From positions 1 to 40,464 of the forward strand of contig NZ_JARWOJ010000067.1 in assembly GCF_029868625.1 (NCBI RefSeq): a stretch of 40,464 bases of DNA, given 5' to 3'. The stretch is from Nocardia neocaledoniensis. GTDB taxonomy: Bacteria > Actinomycetota > Actinomycetes > Mycobacteriales > Mycobacteriaceae. Both the position numbers and the translations under genes were made by a program. The notes under the pieces are model-generated. The model was not told the origin of the DNA. It did no database searches and saw nothing but the letters and a program-made list of their open reading frames with translations. Shown here in pieces: positions 8,844 to 17,493 of the stretch; position 1 is the stretch's first letter; each line of letters begins with the position of its first letter.

Positions 8844-11800
8844 GTGTTCACCCGCTGGGGCGATCTGGTCTATCGGTTCCGATTCGCCGTCATCGGTGTT
8901 GTCGGTGCCGCGTTGTTGGCGCTGGGTGCCTACGGCACCGGACTCGGCGACCGCCTGACGCAGAGCGGCTGGTTCGACCCCGGCTCGGAGTCGGTGCAGG
9001 GCGCGGAGATCGCCGACGCCGCCTTCGGACGTGACCACAATGCCGACGTCATCGTCATGTACAACGCCCCGGAGGGCAAGACGATCGATGACCCGGAGTT
9101 CCAGCAGAAGGTCGTCGGCAATCTGACCTCGGCCCTCGCCGAGCACCCGGATCAGATCGCCAAGATCAACGGCACCTATTGGAAGGTGGGCGACGCGCCC
9201 GCCGTGCCGTCGGCGTTCGGCTCGAAGGACAAGAAGCACGCGTTCGCCTCGATCGCGATCGTCGGTGACAACGACACCACCATCATGGCCAACTACCGGG
9301 TCGTGGCGGATGTCTTCTACATACCCGGCGTCGATGTGGAGGTCTCGGGCCTGCAGCCGCTCGGTGTCACCCTCAACGACACCATCGCGCACGACACCAA
9401 GCGGATGGAAGTGCTGGCCCTGCCCGCGGTGGCCATCCTGCTCTTCTTCATCTTCGGTGGCATCGTCGCGGCCGGGTTGCCGCTGATCATCGGCGGTCTG
9501 ACGATCATCGGCGCCAACGGCATCGTGATGACGCTGACCAACTTCACCGACGTCAACTCGTTCGTCACCGGTGTCGTGTCGATGATCGGTCTCGGTCTCG
9601 CGATCGACTACGGCCTGTTCATAGTCAGCCGTTTCCGCGAAGAGATGGCCGAGGGCTACGACACCCCGGCCGCCATCCGGCGAACAGTGGTGACCTCGGG
9701 ACGAACGGTCGTCTTCTCCGCGACCATGATCATCGCCAGCCTCGGCGGCGTGCTGCTGTTCCCACAGGGCTTCCTGCGCTCGGTGGCGTACGGCACCATC
9801 GCGACGGTCTCGCTCGCCGCGCTGACCGCGGTGACGATCCTGCCCGCCATGCTGGCCGTGCTCGGCCCGCGCGTGGACATGCTCGGCCTCAAGCGGTTCC
9901 GCAAGAACAAGACCGCTGAGGAGATCGAGAACGGTTTCTGGGGCAAGCTCACCCGCTGGGTGATGCGGCATCCGCTCAAGATCGCGATCCCGGTCACCGT
10001 CGGGCTGCTGCTGCTGATCATCCCGGTCAAGAACCTGGCCTTCGGCGGTATCAACGAGAAGTACCTGCCGCCGGACAACTCGACACGAGCCGCGCTCGAG
10101 CACTTCTACGAGGTCTTCCCGCAGAAGAAGACCGACCCGGTCCAGCTCGTGTTCGTCGTCGAGTCCGGGGACAAGTCCGACACCGACGCCATCGGTCAGG
10201 TCTGGAAGCAGGCGAACCAGGCGCCGGGATTGGTCGAGCCCTTCGCGGTGCCGTCCAACCCGCCGGACGACCGCACCGTCTACCGGACCTCGGCGACCCT
10301 GGTCGATCCCACCGGAAACGCCGAACCGACCATCGATTATCTGCGGGCGATCGAAGTCCCCGAGGGCGTGACGATGTACGTCACCGGGCAGCCGACCCTC
10401 ATGGCCGACAGTATCGACACGCTGCTCGAACTGATGCCGTGGATGATCCTGATCGTCCTGTTCTCCACCTTCGTGCTGATGTTCCTGACCTTCGGCTCGC
10501 TGGTGCTGCCGATCAAGGCCGCGTTGATGAGCGCGCTCGGGCTCGGCTCGACGCTGGGCATCCTCACCTGGATCTTCATCGACGGCAACGGTTCCGGGAT
10601 CCTGAACTTCACGCCGCAGCCGATCAGCGCGCCGGTGCTGATGCTGATCATCGCGATCATCTACGGCTTGTCGACCGACTACGAGGTCTTCCTGCTCTCG
10701 CGCATGGTGGAGGCGCGCGCCCAGGGCGCGTCGACGACCGAGGCCGTGCGGATCGGCACCGCGCAGACCGGCCGGATCATCACCGCCGCCGCCCTGATCC
10801 TGCTCGTGGTGACCGGCGCGTTCGCGTTCTCCGACATGGTGATGATGCAGTACATCGCCTACGGCATGATCGCGGCGCTGTTCATCGACGCCACCGTGCT
10901 GCGCATGCTGCTGGTGCCCGCGATCATGAAGCTGCTCGGCGACGACTGCTGGTGGGCACCCAAGTGGATGAAGCGGATCCAGGAGAAGATCGGTCTCGGC
11001 GAGCCGATCCTCGACGACGAGCGCCCGCAGAAGGGCTCTGTGGTCGACCTGGTGAAGACCACCCCGATCACCGATCCGCCGACGATGCAGCTGGCCTCGG
11101 TCCCCGACAGCAAGCTGGCCAAGACCCCGCGCCGCCCGCGCACCGTCGCCGAGATCGAGGCCGAGGCGCCGACCGCGCACCTGGACAAGATCACCGAGCA
11201 CACCGACCCCGCGGAGCCTGCCCGCCCGCGTCCGCCGATGTCGCCGGATCCGACTCGTCCTCGCGCCCCGATGCTCTCGGGCGGACCGACGCGCAAGCCC
11301 GAGGCGCCCAAACCCGATCAGGGCCGAGTGGATCCGCCGAGCAGTGGTGATCCCACCCAGATCCTGCCGATCGTCAAGCCCGACGCGGCGCCCCCCGAAA
11401 CGGGTCGCGGCCGAGCGGATTCGCCCGGCCAGGGCACCGATCCGCAGCCGCCCAGCGGCGACTTCGGCCCCCGCCTCGGCGATACCGCACCCGGATCCCG
11501 CACCGGCGGTGACGATCCCGGCAACTTCAGCGCCTTCGGCGATCCTGTCGCCGACACACCGGATTCCGGCACCTCAGGCGGGCCGAGCTTCGGCACAACT
11601 CCTGAGCCTCGCTTCGGCGGGTCCAGCGAGCCGGGGCCGGGCACGGCGCGCGAAACTCGCTTCGGCGCACGCGGCACTTCGGGCCCGGAGGCCTCCGGCA
11701 ACCCGAGCTTCGGCGCACCGGGCGGTCCTGCGGGCGGCGGCGCACACGCCGTGGCCCCCGGCGAATCTCGCCTGAATCTGCCCTCCGACGCGTCGGCTGA

Positions 11801-13652
11801 ACATCGCTTCGGCGGGCGCGAAGACCTCGGCTCCGGCGGCGCATCGAGCGGGCCCGACTCGGCCGACCCCAACGTCGGCTCGGCCTTCGGTGCGTCGGGC
11901 GCGGCGACTTCCGAGCCGGAGGGTGGGCCTCGGCTCAGCATGCCGGGCGAAGGTCGGGCACGGTTCGGGGATACCGAGAGTACCGGTGGTGCTTCGGGTT
12001 CCGGGCTCAGCGAGAACGGCGTCATCGGTGGAGGCTTCGGCGACGGTGGTACGCCGGGGGTCATCGGCGGCGAGCTGCCGACCCGCGTCCCTCGCGAGAC
12101 CACGCCGCCGCGCGGTGCGGAGCGGGTGCAGCCCCCGGCGGGCTTCACGCCGCCTTCGGCCGACCGGCCGCCCGTGCCGAGGGTGTCGACGCCCGATGAG
12201 GCGCCCGGCTTCGGTGCGCCCGTGGAGGATTCGGCGCGACCGATCGTCAACCAGTCGCGGCCCAGCGTGAGCACGCCGCCGCCGGGCATCGTGCCGCCGC
12301 CCGCGCCGAGCATCGTCAACCCACCGCCGGGTCTCGTCCCGCCGGTGCCGAGGATCGCCAACCCGCAGCCGCCGAGCATCGTCTCGCCCACGCCGCGACC
12401 GGTCGACCCGCCCGCCGGTGGCACGTTCGGTGGATTCACCCCGGTCGGTCACGAGGCCGCACCGGAGCCGGAAGGGCCCGCGCCCGAACAGGATTCGCGC
12501 TCCTTCCCGCCGCCGAGCCAAGCGACGCCGGGCGCCCACCGCGCACCTGCGGGCGACACCCCCGACGCCGACCAGCCCGCCGCACGCGGCGTCTTCGGCA
12601 CGCCGGTCCCGGTGGAGCCCCAGTCGCCCTCGCCCTCCTGGCGGGAAGCCGGCGCCCCCACGGCCGCGAACGAATTCCGCGCCCCTGAATCCGGTCCCGC
12701 CCATGGTGGATTCGGTGCCGCCCCTGCCAACCCGCCGGCGGTCGGCCCACTCGGTAGCCGCGAGAACGGCACCGCGAATCCGCCGCTGCCGCGTCGCGGA
12801 GCCGCCCCGGACTTCGAAGACGGGCAGCCGGATGCGGCGAGTCGCGCGGAGCACCCCGCCGACCCGGTGACGCCGGATCGCGGCACCAGCGCGACCGGCT
12901 CGGCACCGTTGGATCGCGGATACGACGCGGATCCGATCGCGCCGGGCCGCGGAGACAGCGCCGCCCACCCCGCTTCGCCGGGTCATGGCGGCACAGCACC
13001 CGCCGACGGCGGCTACGGCACCACACAACCGAGCACGCCGGGACGCGAGGGCCTCGCGGCGACTGGCCATCGCAACAGGGCCGCCGATCCGCACGGGACG
13101 AGCCGCGGAGACGGTGCGGCCGAGCCGGCGCAGAGTGGCGAGAATGCAGCCGGACCTCGCCGTGCCTCCTTGGGTGCGCCCGGCGGGTTCCAGGCCCCGC
13201 AGGTCGACGGCGGGGCACGCTTCTCGCCGGCTGAGGCTGCGGCGGAGCAGGATTCGGTGCGCGGTGAGGTTCGGCCGCAGGTCGCGCCGCCGGGGTTCAC
13301 GGCGGTGCCCACCGGCGATACCGAGTCCGCGACGCGCGCCGCAAACGAATCCGATAGCCGCGGTGCGGATGACTCGCAGAGTGGCCCCGCGGAGTCGGCC
13401 GGTCAGTGGCAGGCTCCCGCCGGATTCACCGCCGTGCCGACGCCGAGCGGTGAGCGCGCCACCGACGACTCCGGCGACGAGGCAGCCGATGCGCCACAGA
13501 ACAACCGGAACGAGATCGAGAACTGGATGGCGCAGCTGCGGTCCTCGCGACGCGGCAGCACGACCCCCGACGAGGGTCGTCACCAGGCCGGTGACGGACG
13601 CACGGTGAGCGTGAACGAACTGCTGCGTCGCCGCGAGGACGACTCCGACTGA
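8844..13652 (+). CDS. mmpL3: MmpL3 trehalose-monomycolate transporter with giant disordered C-terminal tail
   Basis: A 1602-residue RND-family inner-membrane protein that flips trehalose monomycolate to the periplasm for mycomembrane assembly. The core, about residues 1-720, has two porter domains and two groups of transmembrane helices. The proton-relay Asp-Tyr pairs sit where expected: D255-Y256 (GLAIDYGLF) and D612-Y613 (GLSTDYEVF). The remaining ~880 residues are Pro/Gly/Ser/Asp-rich, with no predicted fold by eye, 14 FG dipeptides and GFTAVP repeats, ending in VSVNELLRRREDDSD. M. tuberculosis MmpL3 is 944 residues, so the tail is several times longer here. The GTG start has AAGGAG (8830-8835) 8 nt upstream. 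It is the last gene of the trmB-NYN-mmpL3 unit and probably essential. Confidence 0.96.
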   Translation: MFTRWGDLVYRFRFAVIGVVGAALLALGAYGTGLGDRLTQSGWFDPGSESVQGAEIADAAFGRDHNADVIVMYNAPEGKTIDDPEFQQKVVGNLTSALAEHPDQIAKINGTYWKVGDAPAVPSAFGSKDKKHAFASIAIVGDNDTTIMANYRVVADVFYIPGVDVEVSGLQPLGVTLNDTIAHDTKRMEVLALPAVAILLFFIFGGIVAAGLPLIIGGLTIIGANGIVMTLTNFTDVNSFVTGVVSMIGLGLAIDYGLFIVSRFREEMAEGYDTPAAIRRTVVTSGRTVVFSATMIIASLGGVLLFPQGFLRSVAYGTIATVSLAALTAVTILPAMLAVLGPRVDMLGLKRFRKNKTAEEIENGFWGKLTRWVMRHPLKIAIPVTVGLLLLIIPVKNLAFGGINEKYLPPDNSTRAALEHFYEVFPQKKTDPVQLVFVVESGDKSDTDAIGQVWKQANQAPGLVEPFAVPSNPPDDRTVYRTSATLVDPTGNAEPTIDYLRAIEVPEGVTMYVTGQPTLMADSIDTLLELMPWMILIVLFSTFVLMFLTFGSLVLPIKAALMSALGLGSTLGILTWIFIDGNGSGILNFTPQPISAPVLMLIIAIIYGLSTDYEVFLLSRMVEARAQGASTTEAVRIGTAQTGRIITAAALILLVVTGAFAFSDMVMMQYIAYGMIAALFIDATVLRMLLVPAIMKLLGDDCWWAPKWMKRIQEKIGLGEPILDDERPQKGSVVDLVKTTPITDPPTMQLASVPDSKLAKTPRRPRTVAEIEAEAPTAHLDKITEHTDPAEPARPRPPMSPDPTRPRAPMLSGGPTRKPEAPKPDQGRVDPPSSGDPTQILPIVKPDAAPPETGRGRADSPGQGTDPQPPSGDFGPRLGDTAPGSRTGGDDPGNFSAFGDPVADTPDSGTSGGPSFGTTPEPRFGGSSEPGPGTARETRFGARGTSGPEASGNPSFGAPGGPAGGGAHAVAPGESRLNLPSDASAEHRFGGREDLGSGGASSGPDSADPNVGSAFGASGAATSEPEGGPRLSMPGEGRARFGDTESTGGASGSGLSENGVIGGGFGDGGTPGVIGGELPTRVPRETTPPRGAERVQPPAGFTPPSADRPPVPRVSTPDEAPGFGAPVEDSARPIVNQSRPSVSTPPPGIVPPPAPSIVNPPPGLVPPVPRIANPQPPSIVSPTPRPVDPPAGGTFGGFTPVGHEAAPEPEGPAPEQDSRSFPPPSQATPGAHRAPAGDTPDADQPAARGVFGTPVPVEPQSPSPSWREAGAPTAANEFRAPESGPAHGGFGAAPANPPAVGPLGSRENGTANPPLPRRGAAPDFEDGQPDAASRAEHPADPVTPDRGTSATGSAPLDRGYDADPIAPGRGDSAAHPASPGHGGTAPADGGYGTTQPSTPGREGLAATGHRNRAADPHGTSRGDGAAEPAQSGENAAGPRRASLGAPGGFQAPQVDGGARFSPAEAAAEQDSVRGEVRPQVAPPGFTAVPTGDTESATRAANESDSRGADDSQSGPAESAGQWQAPAGFTAVPTPSGERATDDSGDEAADAPQNNRNEIENWMAQLRSSRRGSTTPDEGRHQAGDGRTVSVNELLRRREDDSD

Positions 13653-13675
13653 GCGGGCCGATCAGCTGACACGGC

Positions 13676-13710
13676 GGAACCCACGGCGAGAATCGCGCCG
13701 TGGGTTCCGT
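13676..13710. terminator. Terminator after mmpL3, shared with the convergent DUF2339 gene
   Basis: A perfect 14-bp inverted repeat (CGGAACCCACGGCG at 13676-13689 and its complement at 13697-13710) with a 7-nt loop, 23 bp after the mmpL3 stop and 39 bp after the stop of the convergent membrane protein gene. Confidence 0.85.
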
Positions 13711-13749
13711 TGTCTCGCAGGCGCTCGTCTCGCTCGCTGCCGGGGGACC

Positions 13750-16017
13750 CTACGTCTTGGACACGCCGGAGTCGGCGAAGGCACGGGCATACCGCGTTCC
13801 GGTGAGCAGCAACAGGATTCCGACCGCGAGGAAGGCCGCGACCCGCACGAGTCCGGACAGCGTCGCGAGGTCGAACAGGAACAGCTTGGCCAGTGCGGCG
13901 GCCGCGACCAGGAGGCCGGAGGCCAGGCAGACCTTCGCCACCGCGGGCGAGCGGGTGATCCTGCGCAGCCCGTAGAACAGCGAGACCGTCGCGGCGGCCA
14001 TCCAGACGATCGTCGCGAGACTGTGGCCGACGACGAAACCGTCTGCGGCACCAAAGGTTACGCCGAGTGATACGGCGGCGACCAGCACGAAGTAGAGTCC
14101 GCCGATACTCACAGCGATCCACACCCCGGTGACGAGCACCTGCTCACGCCAACCCGGGAGCCGGGGGACCGTCCAGACGACCATGGCCGCGACTCCGAGG
14201 CCGAGCAGTGCCGACACGGCGGTCGCGAGATCGAGGTTCTGGTCAGCGAGGCGTTGCAGGGCAAGGGTTTCCGGATTCGCCGTCGCGAACAGGATGAGGC
14301 CGCCGAGTACGGCGAAGGCGAGGCCGAGCCCGGCACCGACGCGGGTGTGGGTGGTCGCCGCGACGGCGAGGAAGGCCAACGCGACAGCGAAGAGCGCGGT
14401 GGGCAGCAGATCGGGCTCGGCACCGGTGGCCGTGGTGCAGGTCTGGAGCAGGGCAACAGCGCCGGTCAGCGCGCAGACCAGGGCGGTGTGCCCGGGGATG
14501 CGCAGCTCGTTCGCGAGCGCGGGAACCAGTGTGGTCGCCGCGAGCGCGAGCAGGACGGCGGCGAGTCCGCCCGTCATCGCCGCCGACGGCAGCCGATCGA
14601 ACAGCACCGCAACGGCCAGCACCGGCAGCGCCGTGACCGCGATGGTGATGCCGGCGGTGATATCGCCGGGGCGGCGGCGTGTCACGAGCAGCGCGCCGAC
14701 CACACCGATCGCCGCGCAGGCGATAACGGCGGCGGTGAGCCCACCGCGCCGTACCACCTCGCTGGTCGAAGTCGCCCCCGCGAGACCGTGCACCGCGACC
14801 ATGCACAGCGACGCGAACACGACAGGCAACGTGCGCACCACATGCAGGACCGGCCAACTCCGGCGCATCTGCACGGGTACTCCCACCGCTTGTAGCACCA
14901 ACAGGAAGCCGAGCAGCATCAATTCGACTGTGAGCGCGGGCGACAACAGCGCGGCACCGAGCACCACGCCGACCGCCAGGGGCTGCGACTGCCACCGCAT
15001 CGCCACCCCGAGGCCGAACAGCGCGACAGCCAGCGCCGCCACCAGCCCGACGCCGGCCGGCACCCAGTGGTAGTACCCGGTCACCGCGACGACGTCGAGA
15101 TATCCGCCGGCGATCCCGGTGGCCACCAACGCGATCCCACCGACCCGGCCGCCCGGCCGCCCGAACACCCGCAACCCGGCACCGACCAGCGCGGCCGAAA
15201 AGACGCCACCGGCAACAACTCTCGCTACCGGCCCGAAGAACCCGGCCTGTGCCGCCAACACCAACAGCATCAACACCCCGACGAGGGTCACCCCGACGCC
15301 CGCCACCGCGAGCGCCCGCGAGATCACCCCTTCCCGCTGCCACCACGGAGTCCGCGGCGGCCGCGCGGCCCAACCGCCCTGCCCAGCCGCCACCGGCCCA
15401 CCGCGCGCATAGCCGGGCGCACCATGCCAGCCCGGCGCCGCCCGTCCACCCCGCATCATCGGCGGACCCGAGTACGGCCCCGGCTGCCCCTGCGCCCCAA
15501 CGCCTTGCGCGCCCACACCCGGCGGAGGAACGACATGCCCGCTCCACCCACCTCGCCCCCAACCAGCGTTGCCTGGAACCCCACCGGGAACGGGCACGCC
15601 ATACCCCCACCCAGCTGGAAGACCCGACCCGGCCGCAGCGGATCCCGGCATCCCCGCACCGCCCACACCCGCCGCCGGAACAGCGGTCCGACCGCGCTTC
15701 GATTCCGCGTCATCCACAGCCGTGTCGCCCACAACGCCGGAAGGCTGGGCCGCGGGTGGCGCGCCCGCAGCGCGGCCGGGTCCCGAGCTCTCGGTACGCC
15801 GTGGCGGGTCGTCCGCACGCGATGGTGGAGCCGACTGTCCACAGGCGTCCACAGCGGTCTGTGCGTCAGGCCCCTCCTCGGCGGCCGACAGGCGGGACCC
15901 CTGCAACTGCGCACGCAGCGCGTCCAGGTCGACGCCGAGGCGGCCCATCTGGGTGCCGAGGGTGGTGAACTCGTCGGCGAGGCGGGCGACCAGGGTGGGA
16001 TCGATGGCGGTACTCAT
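13750..16017 (-). CDS. DUF2339 polytopic membrane protein
   Basis: A 755-residue protein. It has a short N-terminal helix (MGRLGVDLDALRAQL, residues 24-38), a ~190-residue Gly/Pro-rich low-complexity linker (PGSAAAGSGLPAGWG and similar), then about 20 hydrophobic helices from residue ~235 to the end. The layout and segments such as GVGVTLVGVLML and ALAVALFGLGVAMRW match DUF2339, predicted integral membrane proteins of unknown function. It ends a five-gene minus-strand block after the DUF1707 gene. The start codon and its AGGAC Shine-Dalgarno sequence are caught in a perfect inverted repeat, which may restrain translation. Transport or envelope roles are plausible but unproven. Confidence 0.8.
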   Translation of the reverse strand: MSTAIDPTLVARLADEFTTLGTQMGRLGVDLDALRAQLQGSRLSAAEEGPDAQTAVDACGQSAPPSRADDPPRRTESSGPGRAAGAPPAAQPSGVVGDTAVDDAESKRGRTAVPAAGVGGAGMPGSAAAGSGLPAGWGYGVPVPGGVPGNAGWGRGGWSGHVVPPPGVGAQGVGAQGQPGPYSGPPMMRGGRAAPGWHGAPGYARGGPVAAGQGGWAARPPRTPWWQREGVISRALAVAGVGVTLVGVLMLLVLAAQAGFFGPVARVVAGGVFSAALVGAGLRVFGRPGGRVGGIALVATGIAGGYLDVVAVTGYYHWVPAGVGLVAALAVALFGLGVAMRWQSQPLAVGVVLGAALLSPALTVELMLLGFLLVLQAVGVPVQMRRSWPVLHVVRTLPVVFASLCMVAVHGLAGATSTSEVVRRGGLTAAVIACAAIGVVGALLVTRRRPGDITAGITIAVTALPVLAVAVLFDRLPSAAMTGGLAAVLLALAATTLVPALANELRIPGHTALVCALTGAVALLQTCTTATGAEPDLLPTALFAVALAFLAVAATTHTRVGAGLGLAFAVLGGLILFATANPETLALQRLADQNLDLATAVSALLGLGVAAMVVWTVPRLPGWREQVLVTGVWIAVSIGGLYFVLVAAVSLGVTFGAADGFVVGHSLATIVWMAAATVSLFYGLRRITRSPAVAKVCLASGLLVAAAALAKLFLFDLATLSGLVRVAAFLAVGILLLLTGTRYARAFADSGVSKT

Positions 16018-16057
16018 GTCCTCATGGTCGGCGAACGGCCAGCTCAGGACATGAGTA
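16011..16057 (-). promoter_or_regulatory. Inverted repeat enclosing the RBS and start codon of the DUF2339 gene
   Basis: A perfect 12-bp inverted repeat: TACTCATGTCCT at 16011-16022 and AGGACATGAGTA at 16046-16057. The copy at 16011-16022 contains, on the minus strand, both AGGAC and the ATG of the DUF2339 gene. In the mRNA the arms would form a stem with a 23-nt loop that hides the ribosome binding site. A DNA operator is the alternative reading. Confidence 0.5.
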
Positions 16058-16097
16058 GAAACACCCGGTGGGGCGTGGGGGTCCTACCCGAAAACGG

Positions 16098-16763
16098 TCA
16101 GGCGCCGAGGAAACGGCGCCACTGCACCATCAGCGGGTACTTCGCGGTGACCGAGCCGAAGCGGACGCGGCCGTGCACCACCAGGTGCAGCGGGCCGATG
16201 GGCGGGCCGGTGCGGACCTTGTTGTTGACGCTGGAGCCGATGAGGTCGAGGCCGTTGAGGTCGACGGTGGCGGCCGCGGGGACGATCAGGGTGATGCCGG
16301 TGCAGTAGTCGTCGATCTTGATCTCGACGATCTGGGTCTGCATGACGGCCTCGGTGAAGTCGAGGGTCACGCCCGACATGAGGTTGTTGAGGTGCAGCAC
16401 CGGCGGCACCTGCCACGGCCCGCGCCGGTGCACGCCGGACAGGCGGCTGCGGATCAGACCGGGCGTCGACCCGCCGGGCGGAACGGGGCGCGGTCTCGGC
16501 ATGGCGGCGGGTTGCGGCGCGCCCGCGACGCGCATGCCGGGCAGGTCGACGAGCACCGCGTTGAGTTCGCCGCGGGTCTTCGCGGCTAGCGCGGTGTCCA
16601 TGCGTTCGGTGAACTCGCCGAGCGAGAGCATGCCGAGCCCGACGGCGCGTTGCAGCAGCTGGCCGACGTGTTCGCGTTCGGCGTCGGAGACGCGCAGGTC
16701 GCGGTCGCCGACCGGCCCGAAGGCCGTGGCGCCGGGTACGGAGAGGGATTCGGGACCGCCCAT
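16098..16763 (-). CDS. DUF1707 domain protein with C-terminal LiaF-like domain
   Basis: A 221-residue protein. Residues about 20-75 are a DUF1707 domain with its hallmark RVSDAEREHVGQLLQRAVG...GMLSLGEFTERMDTALAAKTRGEL. A Pro-rich linker follows, then a beta-rich C-terminal domain (IDDYCTGITLIVPAAATVDLNGLDLIGSS) resembling the cell-wall-active-antibiotic-response (LiaF/DUF2154-type) fold. No membrane helix is seen. DUF1707 proteins often sit beside two-component systems in actinobacteria. It lies 59 bp after the response regulator and 80 bp before the DUF2339 gene on the same strand, so an accessory role in envelope signalling is reasonable inference. The ATG at 16763 has no strong Shine-Dalgarno sequence. 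Confidence 0.78.
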   Translation of the reverse strand: MGGPESLSVPGATAFGPVGDRDLRVSDAEREHVGQLLQRAVGLGMLSLGEFTERMDTALAAKTRGELNAVLVDLPGMRVAGAPQPAAMPRPRPVPPGGSTPGLIRSRLSGVHRRGPWQVPPVLHLNNLMSGVTLDFTEAVMQTQIVEIKIDDYCTGITLIVPAAATVDLNGLDLIGSSVNNKVRTGPPIGPLHLVVHGRVRFGSVTAKYPLMVQWRRFLGA

Positions 16764-16822
16764 GTGATCGAGGGTAGCCAGCGGATCAGGGTCGGCACAT
16801 CAGGGCAAACCCCCAATTCCGT

Positions 16823-17479
16823 TCACTCGAGGCCCTGCTCGATGGCGTATCTGGTGAGCTCGACCCGGTTGGCGAGCTGAAGTTTGCGCAGGGTGGCCTG
16901 CACGTGGTTCTCCACCGTGCGATGCGACAGGCTCAGCCGCGAGGCGATCTGCTTGGCCGAGAGCCCCTTGGCGACCATCCGCAGCACCTCGGTCTCCCGC
17001 TCGGTCAGCGACGGCCGATGCGGCTGGTCGGCGGCCTCCGGCGCGGTCGCCATCCGCCGGTACTCGCCGAGGACGAGACCGGCGAGGCCGGGGGTGAACA
17101 CCGGCTGACCGGCGGCGGTGGCGCGCACGGCCTCGATCAGCTCCGCCGCCGACGCGCTCTTCACCAGGTAACCGCTGGCCCCGGCCTTGATCGCGTCGAG
17201 CACGTCGTCGCGTTCGGCCGAGGCCGACAGCACGAGCACCCGGCTGTGCGGAGACACCCGCAGCACCTCGGCGGTGGCGGTGGCGCCGTTGCCGTCGGTG
17301 AGCTGCATGTCCATCAGGACCACGTCGGGCTGGACGGCGGCGGCGCGCCGGGTGGCGGTGCCGACGCCGTCGGCGGTGGCGGGCACCGCGAAGCCCGCCT
17401 CGGTGAGGTCGCGGGAGACGCCCTCGCGCCACATCGGGTGATCGTCGACCACCATCACCGTGATCGCGTCGTCGGTCAT
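16823..17479 (-). CDS. LuxR/NarL-family response regulator (MacR-like)
   Basis: A 218-residue two-component response regulator. The receiver domain (1-120) has the acidic pair in VVDDHPMWREG, the phospho-acceptor Asp57 in VLMDMQL, the switch Ser in VLSASAE and Lys in GYLVKSAS. The C-terminal LuxR-type HTH (about 150-213) shows LTERETEVLRMVAKGLSAKQIASRLSLSHRTVENHV. The start at 17479 is fixed by GAAGGAG close upstream; an in-frame extension to 17530 reads back through the kinase gene end. It follows the kinase gene by 14 bp. The likely partner type is the actinobacterial MacRS system; target genes are unknown, but the downstream membrane genes are candidates. Confidence 0.92.
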   Translation of the reverse strand: MTDDAITVMVVDDHPMWREGVSRDLTEAGFAVPATADGVGTATRRAAAVQPDVVLMDMQLTDGNGATATAEVLRVSPHSRVLVLSASAERDDVLDAIKAGASGYLVKSASAAELIEAVRATAAGQPVFTPGLAGLVLGEYRRMATAPEAADQPHRPSLTERETEVLRMVAKGLSAKQIASRLSLSHRTVENHVQATLRKLQLANRVELTRYAIEQGLE

Positions 17480-17493
17480 CGCCGCTCCTTCGC

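Noticed and set aside
8736..11201. 821-codon minus-strand frame opposite mmpL3
   Set aside because: His/Asp/Arg-rich shadow frame of a highly conserved gene; no start signal or domain.
11461..13300. Repeats in the mmpL3 3' half as a CRISPR-like or tandem DNA repeat array
   Set aside because: Repetition is at the level of amino-acid composition and short FG or GFTAVP motifs; the DNA has no regular unit or spacing.
11574..13583. Minus-strand frames opposite the MmpL3 tail
   Set aside because: They mirror the low-complexity tail composition only; no ribosome binding site or recognisable motif.
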